20,645 bases of DNA from Stenotrophomonas sp. (GCA_003525885.1 DQIG01000017.1:1-20645), one strand, 5' to 3'. Shown: positions 6,530 through 15,018, counted from the first letter of the stretch. Numbers and translations: made by a program. Notes: generated from the sequence alone by a model not told the origin.

Positions 6530-7054
6530 TTACGGTTTCGGGTTGGCATTATCCGCCTTTTTGGCGGACTTGCCGTCGAACAGCCCAAACAGGGCGATGC
6601 CGATGGCACCGACCACGATGGCCGAATCGGCGATGTTGAACGAGGGCCAGGTATAGCTGCCCACGTACCACTGGATGAAATCGACCACATGGCCGTGCAC
6701 CTGGCGGTCGATCACGTTGCCAATGGCGCCGCCGATGATCAACGCATACGGCACCGCGGCCTTCCAGTTGCCACGGGCAGTGCCGCGCAGCCACCAGGCC
6801 ATCAGGCCACTGATGGCGATCGCCAGCGCGGTGAAGAAGTACTTCTGCCAGCCACCGGCGTCGCTCAGGAAACTGAACGCCGCTCCGGTGTTGTAGGTGC
6901 GGTACCAGTTCCAGAAGCCGTCGATGACCACCACCGGCTGGAACTCCGGCAGGCTCGACAGCACCCAGGCCTTGGACCACTGGTCCAGGCCGATGATGGC
7001 CGCCGACAGCAGCAGCCAGACCAGGGCGTTCGGATGCGGACGGGGCGCGGCCAT
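6530..7054 (-). CDS. lspA: Lipoprotein signal peptidase (signal peptidase II)
   Basis: This 174-residue inner-membrane aspartic protease removes signal peptides from diacylglyceryl-modified prolipoproteins. Four hydrophobic segments are visible (about 11-31, 70-88, 100-115, 139-158). Conserved blocks are DQWSK (24-28), NTGAAFS (55-61), GNVIDR (112-117) and the catalytic aspartates D125 (HVVDF) and D143 (NIADSAI). Its ATG shares one base with the ileS stop (TGATG), so reinitiation by ribosomes finishing ileS is likely. The C-terminal tail is short and lysine-rich. Confidence 0.98.
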   Translation of the reverse strand: MAAPRPHPNALVWLLLSAAIIGLDQWSKAWVLSSLPEFQPVVVIDGFWNWYRTYNTGAAFSFLSDAGGWQKYFFTALAIAISGLMAWWLRGTARGNWKAAVPYALIIGGAIGNVIDRQVHGHVVDFIQWYVGSYTWPSFNIADSAIVVGAIGIALFGLFDGKSAKKADNANPKP

Positions 7055-9885
7055 CAGAACCAGCTCCGCACTTCACCGGCACCGGTGATGTTGCTCACGC
7101 AGCGGCCGCACAGTTCCGGATGGTCGGCGTTGCTGCCGACGTCGGCGCGGTGGTGCCAGCAGCGCACGCACTTGGCCTTGGTGGTCGGCTGGGCGCTGAC
7201 GAACACCTCGTCGGTGGTCGCCGGGCGCACCTGCACGTCGCCGCTGATGAACAGGAAGCGCAGTTCATCGGCCAGCGGCTGCCAGCGCGCTGCCTGCTCT
7301 TCGCTGGCGGCGATGGTGATCTCCGCTTCCAGCGCGGCACCGATCGCGCCGTTGGCACGCATCGGTTCGAGCACCTTGGCCACCTGCTCGCGCACGGCCA
7401 GCAGCTGGTCGAAGTCGGCGGCATTGAGCTGGGCATCCGCCGGCAGCGGCGCCAGACCGTCATACCAGGTGGTGAACAGCACGTGGCCGGCGTGCTTGCC
7501 CGGCAGGTAGCCCCACAGCTCGTCGGCGGTGAAGGTCAGGATCGGCGCCACCCAGCGGGTGAACGCTTCGGCGATGTGGTACATCGCGCTCTGTGCCGAA
7601 CGGCGACCGTGCGAATCGGTCGGCATCGTGTACAGGCGGTCCTTGGTCACGTCCAGGTACAGCGAGCCCAGGTCCACGCTGCAGAAGTTCAGCAGCAGCT
7701 GCACGATCTCGGCCATGTTGTAGCCGTCGTAGGCCGCCTTGATCTTCTCCTGCAGTTCCCACGCGCGGTGCACGATCCAGCGGTCCAGCGCGACCATCTG
7801 GTCGAGCGGTTGCAGGTGCTGGGCCGGATCGAAGCCATCCAGGTTGCCGAGCAGGAAGCGTGCGGTGTTGCGCAGGCGACGGTAGGCGTCGGCATTGCGC
7901 TTGAGGATCTCCTGCGACAGCGACATCTCGTTGCTGTAGTCGGCCGAGGCGATCCACAGGCGCAGGATGTCCGCGCCCAGCTTGTTCATGATGTCCTGCG
8001 GCTCGATGCCGTTGCCCAGCGACTTGGACATCTTGCGGCCGTGCTCGTCCACGGTGAAGCCGTGGGTGAGGCACTGCTTGTACGGCGCGCGCTTGTCGAT
8101 CGCTACGCCAGTCAGCAGCGAGGACTGGAACCAGCCGCGATGCTGGTCGGAACCTTCCAGGTACAGGTCGGCCGGCTTGCCGAAGCCACGCGCGGCGAGC
8201 ACGCCCTCATGGGTCACGCCCGAATCGAACCAGACGTCGAGGATGTCGGTGACCTTCTCGTAGTCGGCCGCTTCGGCACCCAGCAGTTCGGCGGCGTCCA
8301 GCGAATACCACACGTCGATGCCCTCGGCTTCGACGCGGTCGGCGACCTGCTGCATCAGCTCCACCGAACGCGGATGGATCTCGCCGGTCTGGCGATGGGT
8401 GAACAGTGCGATCGGCACGCCCCAGGTGCGCTGGCGCGAGATGGTCCAGTCCGGGCGACCGTCGACCATGCTCTGGATGCGCGCCTTGCCCCAGGTCGGG
8501 AACCAGCCGACGGTGTCGATGGCGGCCAGCGCATCGCGGCGCAGGTTGGCCTTGTCCATCGAGATGAACCACTGCGGGGTGGCGCGGAACACCACCGGCG
8601 TCTTGTGGCGCCAGCAGTGCGGGTAGCTGTGGCGGATCGGGTGGAAGGCCAGCAGCGCGCCGTTGTCGCGCAGCACGCCGACGATGGCTTCCTGCGCCTT
8701 CCACAGGTGCTGGCCGGCCAGCACCACGTCACCGGCCGGGGGGGTCGATTCCAGATACACGCCACGGCCGTCGATCGGGGTCACCTGGCCGGCGTTGTAC
8801 TTGTCCAGCAGGCCGTACTTCTGGCTGACCACGAAGTCTTCCTGGCCGTGGCCGGGGGCGGTGTGCACCGCACCGGTACCGTCCTCGTCGGAGACGTGGT
8901 CGCCGTTGAGCACCAGGATCTCGCGCTCCGGATAGAACGGGTGCGCCAGCAGCTGGTTTTCCAGCGCCGCGCCGGTGGTTTCACCGTGCAGCACCACCTC
9001 GTCCACGCCATAGCGCTGCAGTGCACGCTCGGCCAGCGCGGCGGCCAGCACCAGCCAACGGCGCTTGCCGTTGTGCGCCGGGCCCTCGGCCAGCACGTAG
9101 TTGATCTCCGCACCGAGCGATACCGCCAGCGAGGCCGGCAGCGTCCACGGGGTGGTGGTCCAGATCGGCACCGCCACTTCGACGTCGGCCGGCACGCTCA
9201 CGCCGAATGCCTGGCCGATGGCCTGCGCATCACGCGCGGCGTAGGCCACGTCGATCGCCGGCGATTCCTTCTCCTGGTATTCGATCTCGGCTTCGGCCAG
9301 CGCCGAGCCACAGTCGAAGCACCAGTACACCGGCTTGGCGCCACGCACCAGGTGGCCATTGGCCACGACCTTGGCCAGCGCACGGATCTCGTTGGCTTCG
9401 AAATCGAAACTCAGGGTCTTGTACGGGTTGTCCCAGTCGCCGGTCACGCCCAGGCGCTTGAAGTCCACGCGCTGGATGTTGATCTGCTCTTCGGCGAATT
9501 CGCGGCACTTCTGGCGGAACTCAACCGCGTCGAGCTTGGTACCGACCTTGCCCCACTTCTTCTCGACCGCGATCTCGATCGGCAGGCCATGGCAATCCCA
9601 GCCCGGCACGTAGGGCGCATCGAAGCCGGCCAGGTAGCGCGACTTGACGATGATGTCCTTCAGGATCTTGTTGACCGCGTGGCCCAGGTGGATACGACCG
9701 TTGGCGTACGGCGGGCCATCATGCAGCACGAACAGCGGGCGGCCGGCGGCGTTGTCGCGCAGCTGCTGGTAGAGCCCCTGCGCTTCCCACTGCGCCAGAA
9801 TGCCCGGCTCGCGCTTGGGCAGGTCGCCGCGCATCGGGAATTCGGTGGCTGGCAGGTTCAGGGTGGTCTTGTAGTCCTGGCTCAC
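7054..9885 (-). CDS. ileS: Isoleucyl-tRNA synthetase
   Basis: The 943-residue class I synthetase charges tRNA-Ile. The ATP site shows the HIGH-type motif HLGH (66-69) and KMSKS (618-622). The CP1 editing domain spans roughly 190-430, with TTTPWTLP (243-250) and GTGAVHTAPGHG (336-347), which clears misacylated valine. A C-terminal zinc finger has C906, C909, C926 and C929. This is the usual bacterial full-length form. The start is GTG at 9885, sharing GTGA with the ribF stop (4-base overlap), which supports translational coupling in the ribF-ileS-lspA-ispH run. No frameshift or missing motif was seen. Confidence 0.98.
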   Translation of the reverse strand: MSQDYKTTLNLPATEFPMRGDLPKREPGILAQWEAQGLYQQLRDNAAGRPLFVLHDGPPYANGRIHLGHAVNKILKDIIVKSRYLAGFDAPYVPGWDCHGLPIEIAVEKKWGKVGTKLDAVEFRQKCREFAEEQINIQRVDFKRLGVTGDWDNPYKTLSFDFEANEIRALAKVVANGHLVRGAKPVYWCFDCGSALAEAEIEYQEKESPAIDVAYAARDAQAIGQAFGVSVPADVEVAVPIWTTTPWTLPASLAVSLGAEINYVLAEGPAHNGKRRWLVLAAALAERALQRYGVDEVVLHGETTGAALENQLLAHPFYPEREILVLNGDHVSDEDGTGAVHTAPGHGQEDFVVSQKYGLLDKYNAGQVTPIDGRGVYLESTPPAGDVVLAGQHLWKAQEAIVGVLRDNGALLAFHPIRHSYPHCWRHKTPVVFRATPQWFISMDKANLRRDALAAIDTVGWFPTWGKARIQSMVDGRPDWTISRQRTWGVPIALFTHRQTGEIHPRSVELMQQVADRVEAEGIDVWYSLDAAELLGAEAADYEKVTDILDVWFDSGVTHEGVLAARGFGKPADLYLEGSDQHRGWFQSSLLTGVAIDKRAPYKQCLTHGFTVDEHGRKMSKSLGNGIEPQDIMNKLGADILRLWIASADYSNEMSLSQEILKRNADAYRRLRNTARFLLGNLDGFDPAQHLQPLDQMVALDRWIVHRAWELQEKIKAAYDGYNMAEIVQLLLNFCSVDLGSLYLDVTKDRLYTMPTDSHGRRSAQSAMYHIAEAFTRWVAPILTFTADELWGYLPGKHAGHVLFTTWYDGLAPLPADAQLNAADFDQLLAVREQVAKVLEPMRANGAIGAALEAEITIAASEEQAARWQPLADELRFLFISGDVQVRPATTDEVFVSAQPTTKAKCVRCWHHRADVGSNADHPELCGRCVSNITGAGEVRSWF

Positions 9886-10829
9886 GCAGTGGCTCGCAAT
9901 CTATGTTCGGAAAGGATGGCGCGCGCCTGTTCGGCGTCGCGGTGCATCTGGTCGGTCAGGGCCGCCAGATCATTGAATTTCTCTTCGTCGCGCAGCTTGG
10001 CGACGAACTCCACGTCGATGTGGCGCCCGTACAGGTCGCCCTGGAAATCGAACAGGTGGGCTTCCAGCAGCGGTTCCACGCCCTCCACCGTCGGCCGCGT
10101 GCCGAAGCTGGAGACCGACGGCCACGGCTGGTCGAACACGCCGTGCACCCAGGTCGCGTAGATGCCCGACAGCGCCGGGGTCTTCGGGAACCGCAGGTTG
10201 GCGGTGGGGAAGCCCAGCGTACGGCCGAGCTGGCGCCCGCGCACCACGCGCCCGCTGATCGCGTACGGACGGCCGAGCAGATCGCCGGCACGGGTGAAAT
10301 CACCGTCCTGCAACAGCTGGCGGATGCGGGTGCTGGAAATGCGCTCGCCATGCAGGTCGACCGCTTCGATCTCGCCGGCGCTGAAGCCCAGTTCGGCGCC
10401 CATCTCCTGCAGCAGGGCCAGATCGCCACGGCGACGGTTGCCGAAGCAGAACTCCGGCCCGATCCACACTTCGCGGGCGCCCAGCCGGTGCACCAGCAAC
10501 TGGCGCACGAAGGTCTCGGCCGGCATCGCCGCCATCGCTGCATCGAAACGCAGCAGGCCGATCGCATCGACGCCCAGCTCGCGCAGGATCTCGACCTTGC
10601 TGCGCGCCAGGGTCAGCCGCGGCGGCGGCGTGCCCTGGGCGAAGAATTCACGCGGCAGCGGTTCGAACGCCACGGCCACCGCAGCCACGCCCAAGGCGCG
10701 CGCGCGGGCAACCGCATGGCGCACCAGCGCACGATGGCCCAGGTGGAGGCCGTCGAATGCACCGATACAGACCACGCTTCCGTTGGGGAACAGCTCCCCG
10801 CCCTCGACGCTTCTGAACAGCCTGCTCAT
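9882..10829 (-). CDS. ribF: Bifunctional riboflavin kinase / FAD synthetase
   Basis: The 315-residue protein converts riboflavin to FMN and then FAD. The N-terminal adenylyltransferase domain has GAFDGLHLGH (23-32, nucleotide-binding) and ISSTRIR (164-170). The C-terminal kinase domain has GRTLGFPTANL (202-212) and SGIYATWV (221-228). I chose the ATG at 10829 giving MSRLFRSVEGG; the frame stays open to 10895, but the extra residues have no family match I recognise and would run over a likely promoter. The ribosome binding site is modest (GGAAC/GAGAG). It follows murJ by 75 bases and overlaps ileS by 4. Confidence 0.96.
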   Translation of the reverse strand: MSRLFRSVEGGELFPNGSVVCIGAFDGLHLGHRALVRHAVARARALGVAAVAVAFEPLPREFFAQGTPPPRLTLARSKVEILRELGVDAIGLLRFDAAMAAMPAETFVRQLLVHRLGAREVWIGPEFCFGNRRRGDLALLQEMGAELGFSAGEIEAVDLHGERISSTRIRQLLQDGDFTRAGDLLGRPYAISGRVVRGRQLGRTLGFPTANLRFPKTPALSGIYATWVHGVFDQPWPSVSSFGTRPTVEGVEPLLEAHLFDFQGDLYGRHIDVEFVAKLRDEEKFNDLAALTDQMHRDAEQARAILSEHRLRATA

Positions 10830-10881
10830 CAACTCTCGTTCCGGCCCGACCGGGGCCGCCGCTTCAATGGTGTAACCCTGA

Positions 10882-10908
10882 AGTATAGCCGCCACGGGCC
10901 GCGATCAA
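10882..10908 (-). promoter_or_regulatory. Possible promoter for ribF-ileS-lspA-ispH
   Basis: Leftward, TATACT (10887-10882) is a 5/6 match to a -10 box about 53 bases before ribF. The best -35, TTGATC (10908-10903), overlaps the murJ stop and has a short 15-base spacer, so the promoter is weak or only partly recognised. Readthrough from murJ is the alternative. Confidence 0.4.
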
Positions 10909-12524
10909 TGCCCGCGCAGGTCGCGCGGGCGGAAGCCCATCGCCAGCATGGCCACCGCGTAGGTCGCGCCGCCACCGCCGACCAGCAGCATCAGGCCACC
11001 GATACGGTGCCATTTGTCCATGCCGGTGAAGTCGGGAACCCAGTGCAGCAGGGCCAGCAGCACACCGACCATGGCCACGCAGGCCACCCCCAGCCGCACC
11101 AGATAGCCGCCCCAGCCCGGCAGGCGCTGGTAGACATCGGTCTTGCCCAGCCAGTACCAGAGCAGGCCCAGGTTCAGGTAACTGGACAGCGCACTGGCGA
11201 TGCCCAGTGCCAGATGCAGGCCCGGCTGCTTGCCGATGGCCGCCATCACCCCCTGTGCCTTCAGCTCGTCCGGCACCATCACGTGATACAGCACGGCCAG
11301 CAGGGCGAAGTTGAACACCATGTTGGCCACCAGTGCGGCCACACCGGCGCGCACCGGGGTCTTGGTGTCCTGGCGGGCGTAGAAGGCCGGCAGCACCACC
11401 TTGAGCAGGGCGAATGCCGGCAGGCCGAAGCTCAGGCCGTACACCGACAGCGCGGTCATGCGGGTATCGAAGGCGGTGAACTGGCGGTACTGGAACAGGG
11501 TGGCGATCAGCGGCTCGGCCAGCAACACCAAGCCCAGCATGGCCGGTACCGAGATCAGCAGGGTCATGCGCAGGCCCCAGTCCAGCGAGCGCGAGAAGCC
11601 TTCACGGTCGGTGCTGACATGGTGGCGGGCCAGCGCCGGCAGGATCACCGTGCCCAGCGCCACGCCGAATACACCCAGCGGCAACTCCAGGAAGCGGTCA
11701 GCCAGTGACAACCACGACTGCGAGCCGTCGGTCAGCTTGGCGGCGATGAGGGTATCCAGCAGCAGATTGATCTGCGCCACCGAGGAACCGAACAGGGTCG
11801 GCACCATCAGCGTCAGCACCTTGCGCACGCCCGGATGGCTCCAGCCCCAGCGCGGCAGGGTCAGCAGGTTGATGCCTTTCAGCGAGGGCAGCTGGAACAG
11901 CAGCTGCAGGAGGCCGGCAGCCAGCACCGCCCAGCCCAGCGCCAGGATCTGCTTCTCTGGAGTGCCACCCAGCCGCGGCGCCAACCACAGCGCACCGGCG
12001 ATCATGCACAGGTTGAGGATGACTGGGGTCAGCGCCGGCATCGCGAAGCGCTGGAAGCTGTTCAGCGCACCGCCGGCCAGCGCGGTCAGCGAGACGAACA
12101 GCAGGAACGGGAAGGTCAGGCGGAACAGGTCGACCAGCAGGGTCTGCTTGACCGGGTCGGTATCAGCACCACTTGAGAATGCGACCGCCAGCTGCGGCGC
12201 GAAGATCAGCGCCAGCGCGGTGACCAGCATCAGCACCCCGCCCAGGGTGCCGGCGGTCCGGGCCATCAGTTCGCGCAGTTCGGCGTGGCTGCGGGTCTCC
12301 TTCACCTCGGTGAACACCGGCACGAAGGCCGTGGAGAAGGACCCCTCCGCAAACAACCGGCGCAGGAAATTCGGTATCCTGAAGGCAACCCAGAACGCAT
12401 CGGTAACCGCATTGGTGCCGAACGTGGTAGTGATCACCTGATCCCGGACAAGTCCGAGAACCCGCGAGACCATGGTCATGCTGCTGAACGACAGCAGGCC
12501 CCGCAACATCTTCGGTGAACTCAC
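10905..12524 (-). CDS. murJ: Lipid II flippase MurJ
   Basis: The 539-residue polytopic membrane protein of the MOP superfamily moves lipid II across the inner membrane for peptidoglycan synthesis. The family hallmark is RIPNFLRRLFAEGSFSTAF at 49-67, and R21, R27 and D42 correspond to E. coli R18, R24 and D39. About 14 hydrophobic segments run through the chain. Two starts are possible: GTG at 12524 (used here) has GAGGGA six bases upstream, while ATG at 12509 matches the E. coli N-terminus length but has no usable ribosome binding site. It diverges from rpsT and is the first gene of the leftward run. Confidence 0.97.
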   Translation of the reverse strand: MSSPKMLRGLLSFSSMTMVSRVLGLVRDQVITTTFGTNAVTDAFWVAFRIPNFLRRLFAEGSFSTAFVPVFTEVKETRSHAELRELMARTAGTLGGVLMLVTALALIFAPQLAVAFSSGADTDPVKQTLLVDLFRLTFPFLLFVSLTALAGGALNSFQRFAMPALTPVILNLCMIAGALWLAPRLGGTPEKQILALGWAVLAAGLLQLLFQLPSLKGINLLTLPRWGWSHPGVRKVLTLMVPTLFGSSVAQINLLLDTLIAAKLTDGSQSWLSLADRFLELPLGVFGVALGTVILPALARHHVSTDREGFSRSLDWGLRMTLLISVPAMLGLVLLAEPLIATLFQYRQFTAFDTRMTALSVYGLSFGLPAFALLKVVLPAFYARQDTKTPVRAGVAALVANMVFNFALLAVLYHVMVPDELKAQGVMAAIGKQPGLHLALGIASALSSYLNLGLLWYWLGKTDVYQRLPGWGGYLVRLGVACVAMVGVLLALLHWVPDFTGMDKWHRIGGLMLLVGGGGATYAVAMLAMGFRPRDLRGH

Positions 12525-12548
12525 TCAGCGTCCCTCTTGACAATCGAC

Positions 12549-12577
12549 TTGACGTGCATTTCTCGGGCCATCATACT
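12549..12577 (+). promoter_or_regulatory. Predicted rpsT promoter
   Basis: TTGACG (12549-12554) and CATACT (12572-12577) are separated by 17 bases, about 50 bases upstream of the rpsT GTG. A second TTGACA at 12537-12542 has no suitably spaced -10. The downstream bases contain the palindrome CTAGCTAG (12576-12583). Confidence 0.6.
12570..12575 (-). promoter_or_regulatory. Possible -10 box of murJ
   Basis: Leftward, TATGAT is a 5/6 match to the -10 consensus, 45 bases before the murJ GTG. The -35 region (TTATGG at 18-base spacing) is poor. It overlaps the rpsT -10 on the other strand. Confidence 0.35.
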
Positions 12578-12626
12578 AGCTAGCTTGCTGTTCCCATAAC
12601 ACCGATTTTTTCAGGAAACCACCACC

Positions 12627-12896
12627 GTGGCCAATATCAAGTCCGCCAAGAAGCGCGCCAAGCAGACCGTCGTGCGCAACGCGCGCAACGTGGCTCAGCG
12701 CTCGATGCTGCGCACCGCTGTCAAGAAAGTGATCAAGGCGCTGGACGCCAACGATGCCGCCGGCGCCGAAGCCGCCTTCGCCGTTGCCCAGCCGATCCTG
12801 GATCGCTTCAGCGCGCGTGGCCTGATCCACAAGAACAAGGCTGCTCGCCATAAGAGCCGCCTGAACGACCGCATCAAGGCCCTCAAGGCCGCCTGA
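12627..12896 (+). CDS. rpsT: 30S ribosomal protein S20 (bS20)
   Basis: The 89-residue, very basic protein binds 16S rRNA early in 30S assembly. It begins MANIKSAKKRAKQ and has the typical all-helical Lys/Arg/Ala composition and length. The start is GTG at 12627 with AGGAA upstream; non-ATG starts are also known for this gene in other bacteria, where they fit weak translation and feedback control. It is a single gene with its own promoter and a strong terminator. Confidence 0.98.
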   Translation: MANIKSAKKRAKQTVVRNARNVAQRSMLRTAVKKVIKALDANDAAGAEAAFAVAQPILDRFSARGLIHKNKAARHKSRLNDRIKALKAA

Positions 12897-12937
12897 TCCG
12901 GCGTTGCCGCCCTGCCCTTCGGGGTTGGGCTGCAGAC

Positions 12938-12965
12938 AAAAGCCCGGCCTCGGCCGGGTTTTTTG
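12938..12965 (+). terminator. rpsT intrinsic terminator
   Basis: CCCGGCC-TC-GGCCGGG is followed by six T and then G, about 40 bases past the rpsT stop. Four A residues lie before the stem, so it may also work on the opposite strand. Confidence 0.92.
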
Positions 12966-13005
12966 TTGCCTGCGATTCCGTGCGATCCCCGGGGTCCGCA
13001 CGACC

Positions 13006-13065
13006 GGTAGTGCCGGCCGCTGGCCGGCAGTTCACCGGGATTGCCGGCCAGCGGCCGGCACTACC
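13006..13065. repeat. SMAG-type (GTAG) palindrome dimer, head-to-head inverted
   Basis: One 24-base palindromic element starting GGTAGTGCCGGCC occupies 13006-13029, and its exact reverse complement, ending GGCACTACC, occupies 13042-13065, with 12 bases between. Such units are dispersed intergenic REP-like repeats in Stenotrophomonas. It sits between the facing terminators of rpsT and obgE. The dimer could fold into one long hairpin in RNA. Confidence 0.9.
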
Positions 13066-13095
13066 AAACAAAAAACCCGGCCGAAGCCGGGTTTT
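13066..13095 (-). terminator. obgE intrinsic terminator (bidirectional)
   Basis: AAAACCCGGC-CGAA-GCCGGGTTTT; leftward the stem is followed by TTTTTTG. It lies about 21 bases past the obgE stop. T-runs on both sides mean it can also back up rpsT termination. Confidence 0.92.
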
Positions 13096-13116
13096 CCGCA
13101 TGGAACCACAACGGCA

Positions 13117-14169
13117 TCACTGCGCGTTGCGGGCTTCCAGCTCATCTTCCTTCTGGCGATCGAAGAAGGCCATGATCCGACTCATGATCGGGAAGGTACC
13201 TTCGCGGCCCAGCGCGGAGACCAGGAACCACGGCTCCTTCCAGCCCAGCTCAGCGACGATCTGCTCGGCTGCTGCCTGCGCCTCGTCCTCGAACATCAGG
13301 TCGGCCTTGTTCAGCACCAGCCAGCGCGGCTTGTTCAGCAGCTCCGGATCATGCTTCTCCAGCTCGCGCTCGATCGCACGCACCTGCTCCACCGGCGAAA
13401 TACCTTCCACGCCACCTTCCATCGGCGAGATGTCCACCAGGTGCAGCAGCAGGCGGGTGCGCTGCAGGTGGCGCAGGAACTGCGCACCGAGGCCGGCGCC
13501 ATCCGCCGCGCCTTCGATCAGGCCCGGAATATCGGCGATCACGAAGCTGCGGTAGTTTTCCACCTTCACCACACCCAGGTTCGGGTACAGCGTGGTGAAC
13601 GGGTAATCAGCCACCTTCGGCGTCGCCGCGGAAACGGCGCGGATCAGGGTGCTCTTGCCGGCGTTGGGGAAGCCCAGCAGGCCGACGTCGGCCAGCAGCT
13701 TCAGCTCCAGCTTCAGCGTGCGCTCTTCGCCCGGCTCGCCCGGCAGCGCCTGGCGCGGCGAGCGGTTGGTCGAGCTCTTGAAGTGCATGTTGCCGAGACC
13801 GCCGCGGCCACCCTGGGCCACCAGCAGACGGTCGTTGTGCTGGGTCAGGTCGCCGATGACTTCATCGGTGGCCACGTTGATCACGACGGTGCCGACCGGC
13901 ACGGTGATGGTCAGGTCTTCGCCGCCCTTGCCATAGGCCTGGCGGCCCATGCCGTTCTCGCCGCGCTGCGCCTTGAAGATGCGGTCATGGCGGAAGTCGA
14001 CCAGGGTGTTCAGGTTTTCGTCGGCGCGGATGTACACGCTGCCGCCCGCACCGCCGTCGCCGCCGTCCGGGCCGCCGAGCGGAATGAACTTCTCGCGACG
14101 GAAGCCAATGCAGCCGTTGCCGCCGTTGCCGGCGAACACTTCGATTTCTGCTTCGTCTACCAGTTTCAT
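13117..14169 (-). CDS. obgE: GTPase Obg/CgtA
   Basis: The 350-residue GTPase associates with the 50S subunit and links ribosome assembly to stress and cell-cycle control. The glycine-rich Obg fold covers 1-158 (GGPDGGDGGAGGS at 32-44). The G domain follows with G1 GFPNAGKST (166-174), TT at 192-193 (G2), DIPG (213-216), NKAD (287-290) and SAL (318-320). The C-terminal extension after the G domain is short compared with the roughly 390-residue E. coli protein. I used the ATG at 14169 (MKLVDEAEIEVF), which matches family starts; upstream codons run into a palindromic repeat. The ribosome binding site is weak. It follows rpmA, but a terminator lies between, so expression relies on readthrough or an unseen promoter. 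Confidence 0.97.
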   Translation of the reverse strand: MKLVDEAEIEVFAGNGGNGCIGFRREKFIPLGGPDGGDGGAGGSVYIRADENLNTLVDFRHDRIFKAQRGENGMGRQAYGKGGEDLTITVPVGTVVINVATDEVIGDLTQHNDRLLVAQGGRGGLGNMHFKSSTNRSPRQALPGEPGEERTLKLELKLLADVGLLGFPNAGKSTLIRAVSAATPKVADYPFTTLYPNLGVVKVENYRSFVIADIPGLIEGAADGAGLGAQFLRHLQRTRLLLHLVDISPMEGGVEGISPVEQVRAIERELEKHDPELLNKPRWLVLNKADLMFEDEAQAAAEQIVAELGWKEPWFLVSALGREGTFPIMSRIMAFFDRQKEDELEARNAQ

Positions 14170-14221
14170 TGTTTCGATGCCTGCGATGGGCGCGACCTGG
14201 CGGCCGCCACCTTGAATGTCA

Positions 14222-14240
14222 TGCCGGCCACGGGCCGGCA
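14222..14240. repeat. Degenerate SMAG-like palindrome upstream of obgE
   Basis: TGCCGGCC-ACG-GGCCGGCA is a perfect 8-base inverted repeat resembling the SMAG core without the GTAG head. It lies in the 193-base gap between obgE and rpmA, where no clear promoter was found. Confidence 0.5.
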
Positions 14241-14270
14241 ACCCGGCCTGGCCGGTCTTGCGTTCACTCT

Positions 14271-14297
14271 AACGAAAAGCCCCGCCGAAGCGGGGCT
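14271..14297 (-). terminator. Terminator of the rplU-rpmA operon
   Basis: AGCCCCGC-CGAA-GCGGGGCT; leftward the stem is followed by TTTTCGTT. It lies 66 bases beyond the rpmA stop. The T-run is short, so partial readthrough into obgE is plausible. Confidence 0.8.
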
Positions 14298-14362
14298 CTC
14301 CATGCAGCGTGCTCTTCATCCAGCACAGCCATGCCGAGACATGGGTGCCGGCGATGCCTGGA

Positions 14363-14626
14363 TCAGGCGTCGGCCGAGACGATGCTGACGGTACGACGCT
14401 TCTTGGCGCCCTTGACCGAGAACTCCACCTTGCCGTCCACGAGGGCGAACAGGGTGTGGTCACGGCCCAGGCCAACGCCCGAACCCGGGTGGAACTGGGT
14501 GCCGCGCTGACGCACGATGATGTTGCCGGCTTCGATGGCCTGGCCGCCGAAGATCTTGACGCCCAGGTACTTCGGGTTGGAGTCGCGACCGTTGCGCGAG
14601 GAGCCTACGCCCTTTTTATGTGCCAT
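14363..14626 (-). CDS. rpmA: 50S ribosomal protein L27 (bL27)
   Basis: The 87-residue protein starts MAHKKGVGSSRNGRDS, whose flexible basic end reaches toward the peptidyl transferase centre, and contains the family block GSGVGLGRDHTLFAL. There is no cleavable N-terminal extension of the Firmicutes type. The ATG at 14626 has AGGAGA upstream and follows rplU by 18 bases, so both are in one operon. Confidence 0.98.
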   Translation of the reverse strand: MAHKKGVGSSRNGRDSNPKYLGVKIFGGQAIEAGNIIVRQRGTQFHPGSGVGLGRDHTLFALVDGKVEFSVKGAKKRRTVSIVSADA

Positions 14627-14644
14627 GACTGCTTCTCCTGATAC

Positions 14645-14953
14645 TTAGCCGGCGATGCCGGTGATCTCGATTTCGGTGTAGTACTGACGGTGACCCTGAC
14701 GCTTCATGTGGTGCTTGCGGCGACGGAACTTGATGATCCGGACCTTGTCAGCACGCCCCTGGGACAGGACCTTGGCGGTGACGGCAGCGCCCTTCAGCGC
14801 ATCGCCCAGCTTCACGCCGTCGCTGTCACCCAGCATCAGGATGTTGTCAAACTTGATCTCGCTGCCGACTTCGACTTCGAGCTTTTCAATGCGGAGCTTT
14901 TCGCCCTGCGCCACGCGGTATTGCTTACCGCCGGTGACCAGTACTGCGTACAT
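14645..14953 (-). CDS. rplU: 50S ribosomal protein L21 (bL21)
   Basis: The 102-residue 23S rRNA-binding protein has the expected start MYAVLVTGGKQYRVAQGE and the basic block KFRRRKHHMKRQGHRQ near the C-terminus. The frame is open 15 codons further upstream, but the ATG at 14953 has the strong site GAGGAAGG 7 bases before it and gives the family's usual start. It is first in the rplU-rpmA operon, behind a good promoter. Confidence 0.98.
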   Translation of the reverse strand: MYAVLVTGGKQYRVAQGEKLRIEKLEVEVGSEIKFDNILMLGDSDGVKLGDALKGAAVTAKVLSQGRADKVRIIKFRRRKHHMKRQGHRQYYTEIEITGIAG

Positions 14954-15018
14954 GACCAGGCCTTCCTCTGTAGTTATTGTGGTCTGAGCTGCCGCCATCG
15001 AGGGCGGACAGGAGCGGG

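Noticed and set aside
7120..10161. Open frame of about 1000 codons antisense to ileS (similar long ones antisense to uvrA, murJ and ispH-lspA)
   Set aside because: High-GC third-position bias makes the opposite strand of real genes lack stops. The products are rich in Arg, His, Gln and Val with no motifs, and the sense genes are certain.
13006..13065. SMAG dimer as a CRISPR or attachment site
   Set aside because: Only two inverted palindromic copies with a 12-base gap and no cas or integrase gene; it fits a REP-like element.
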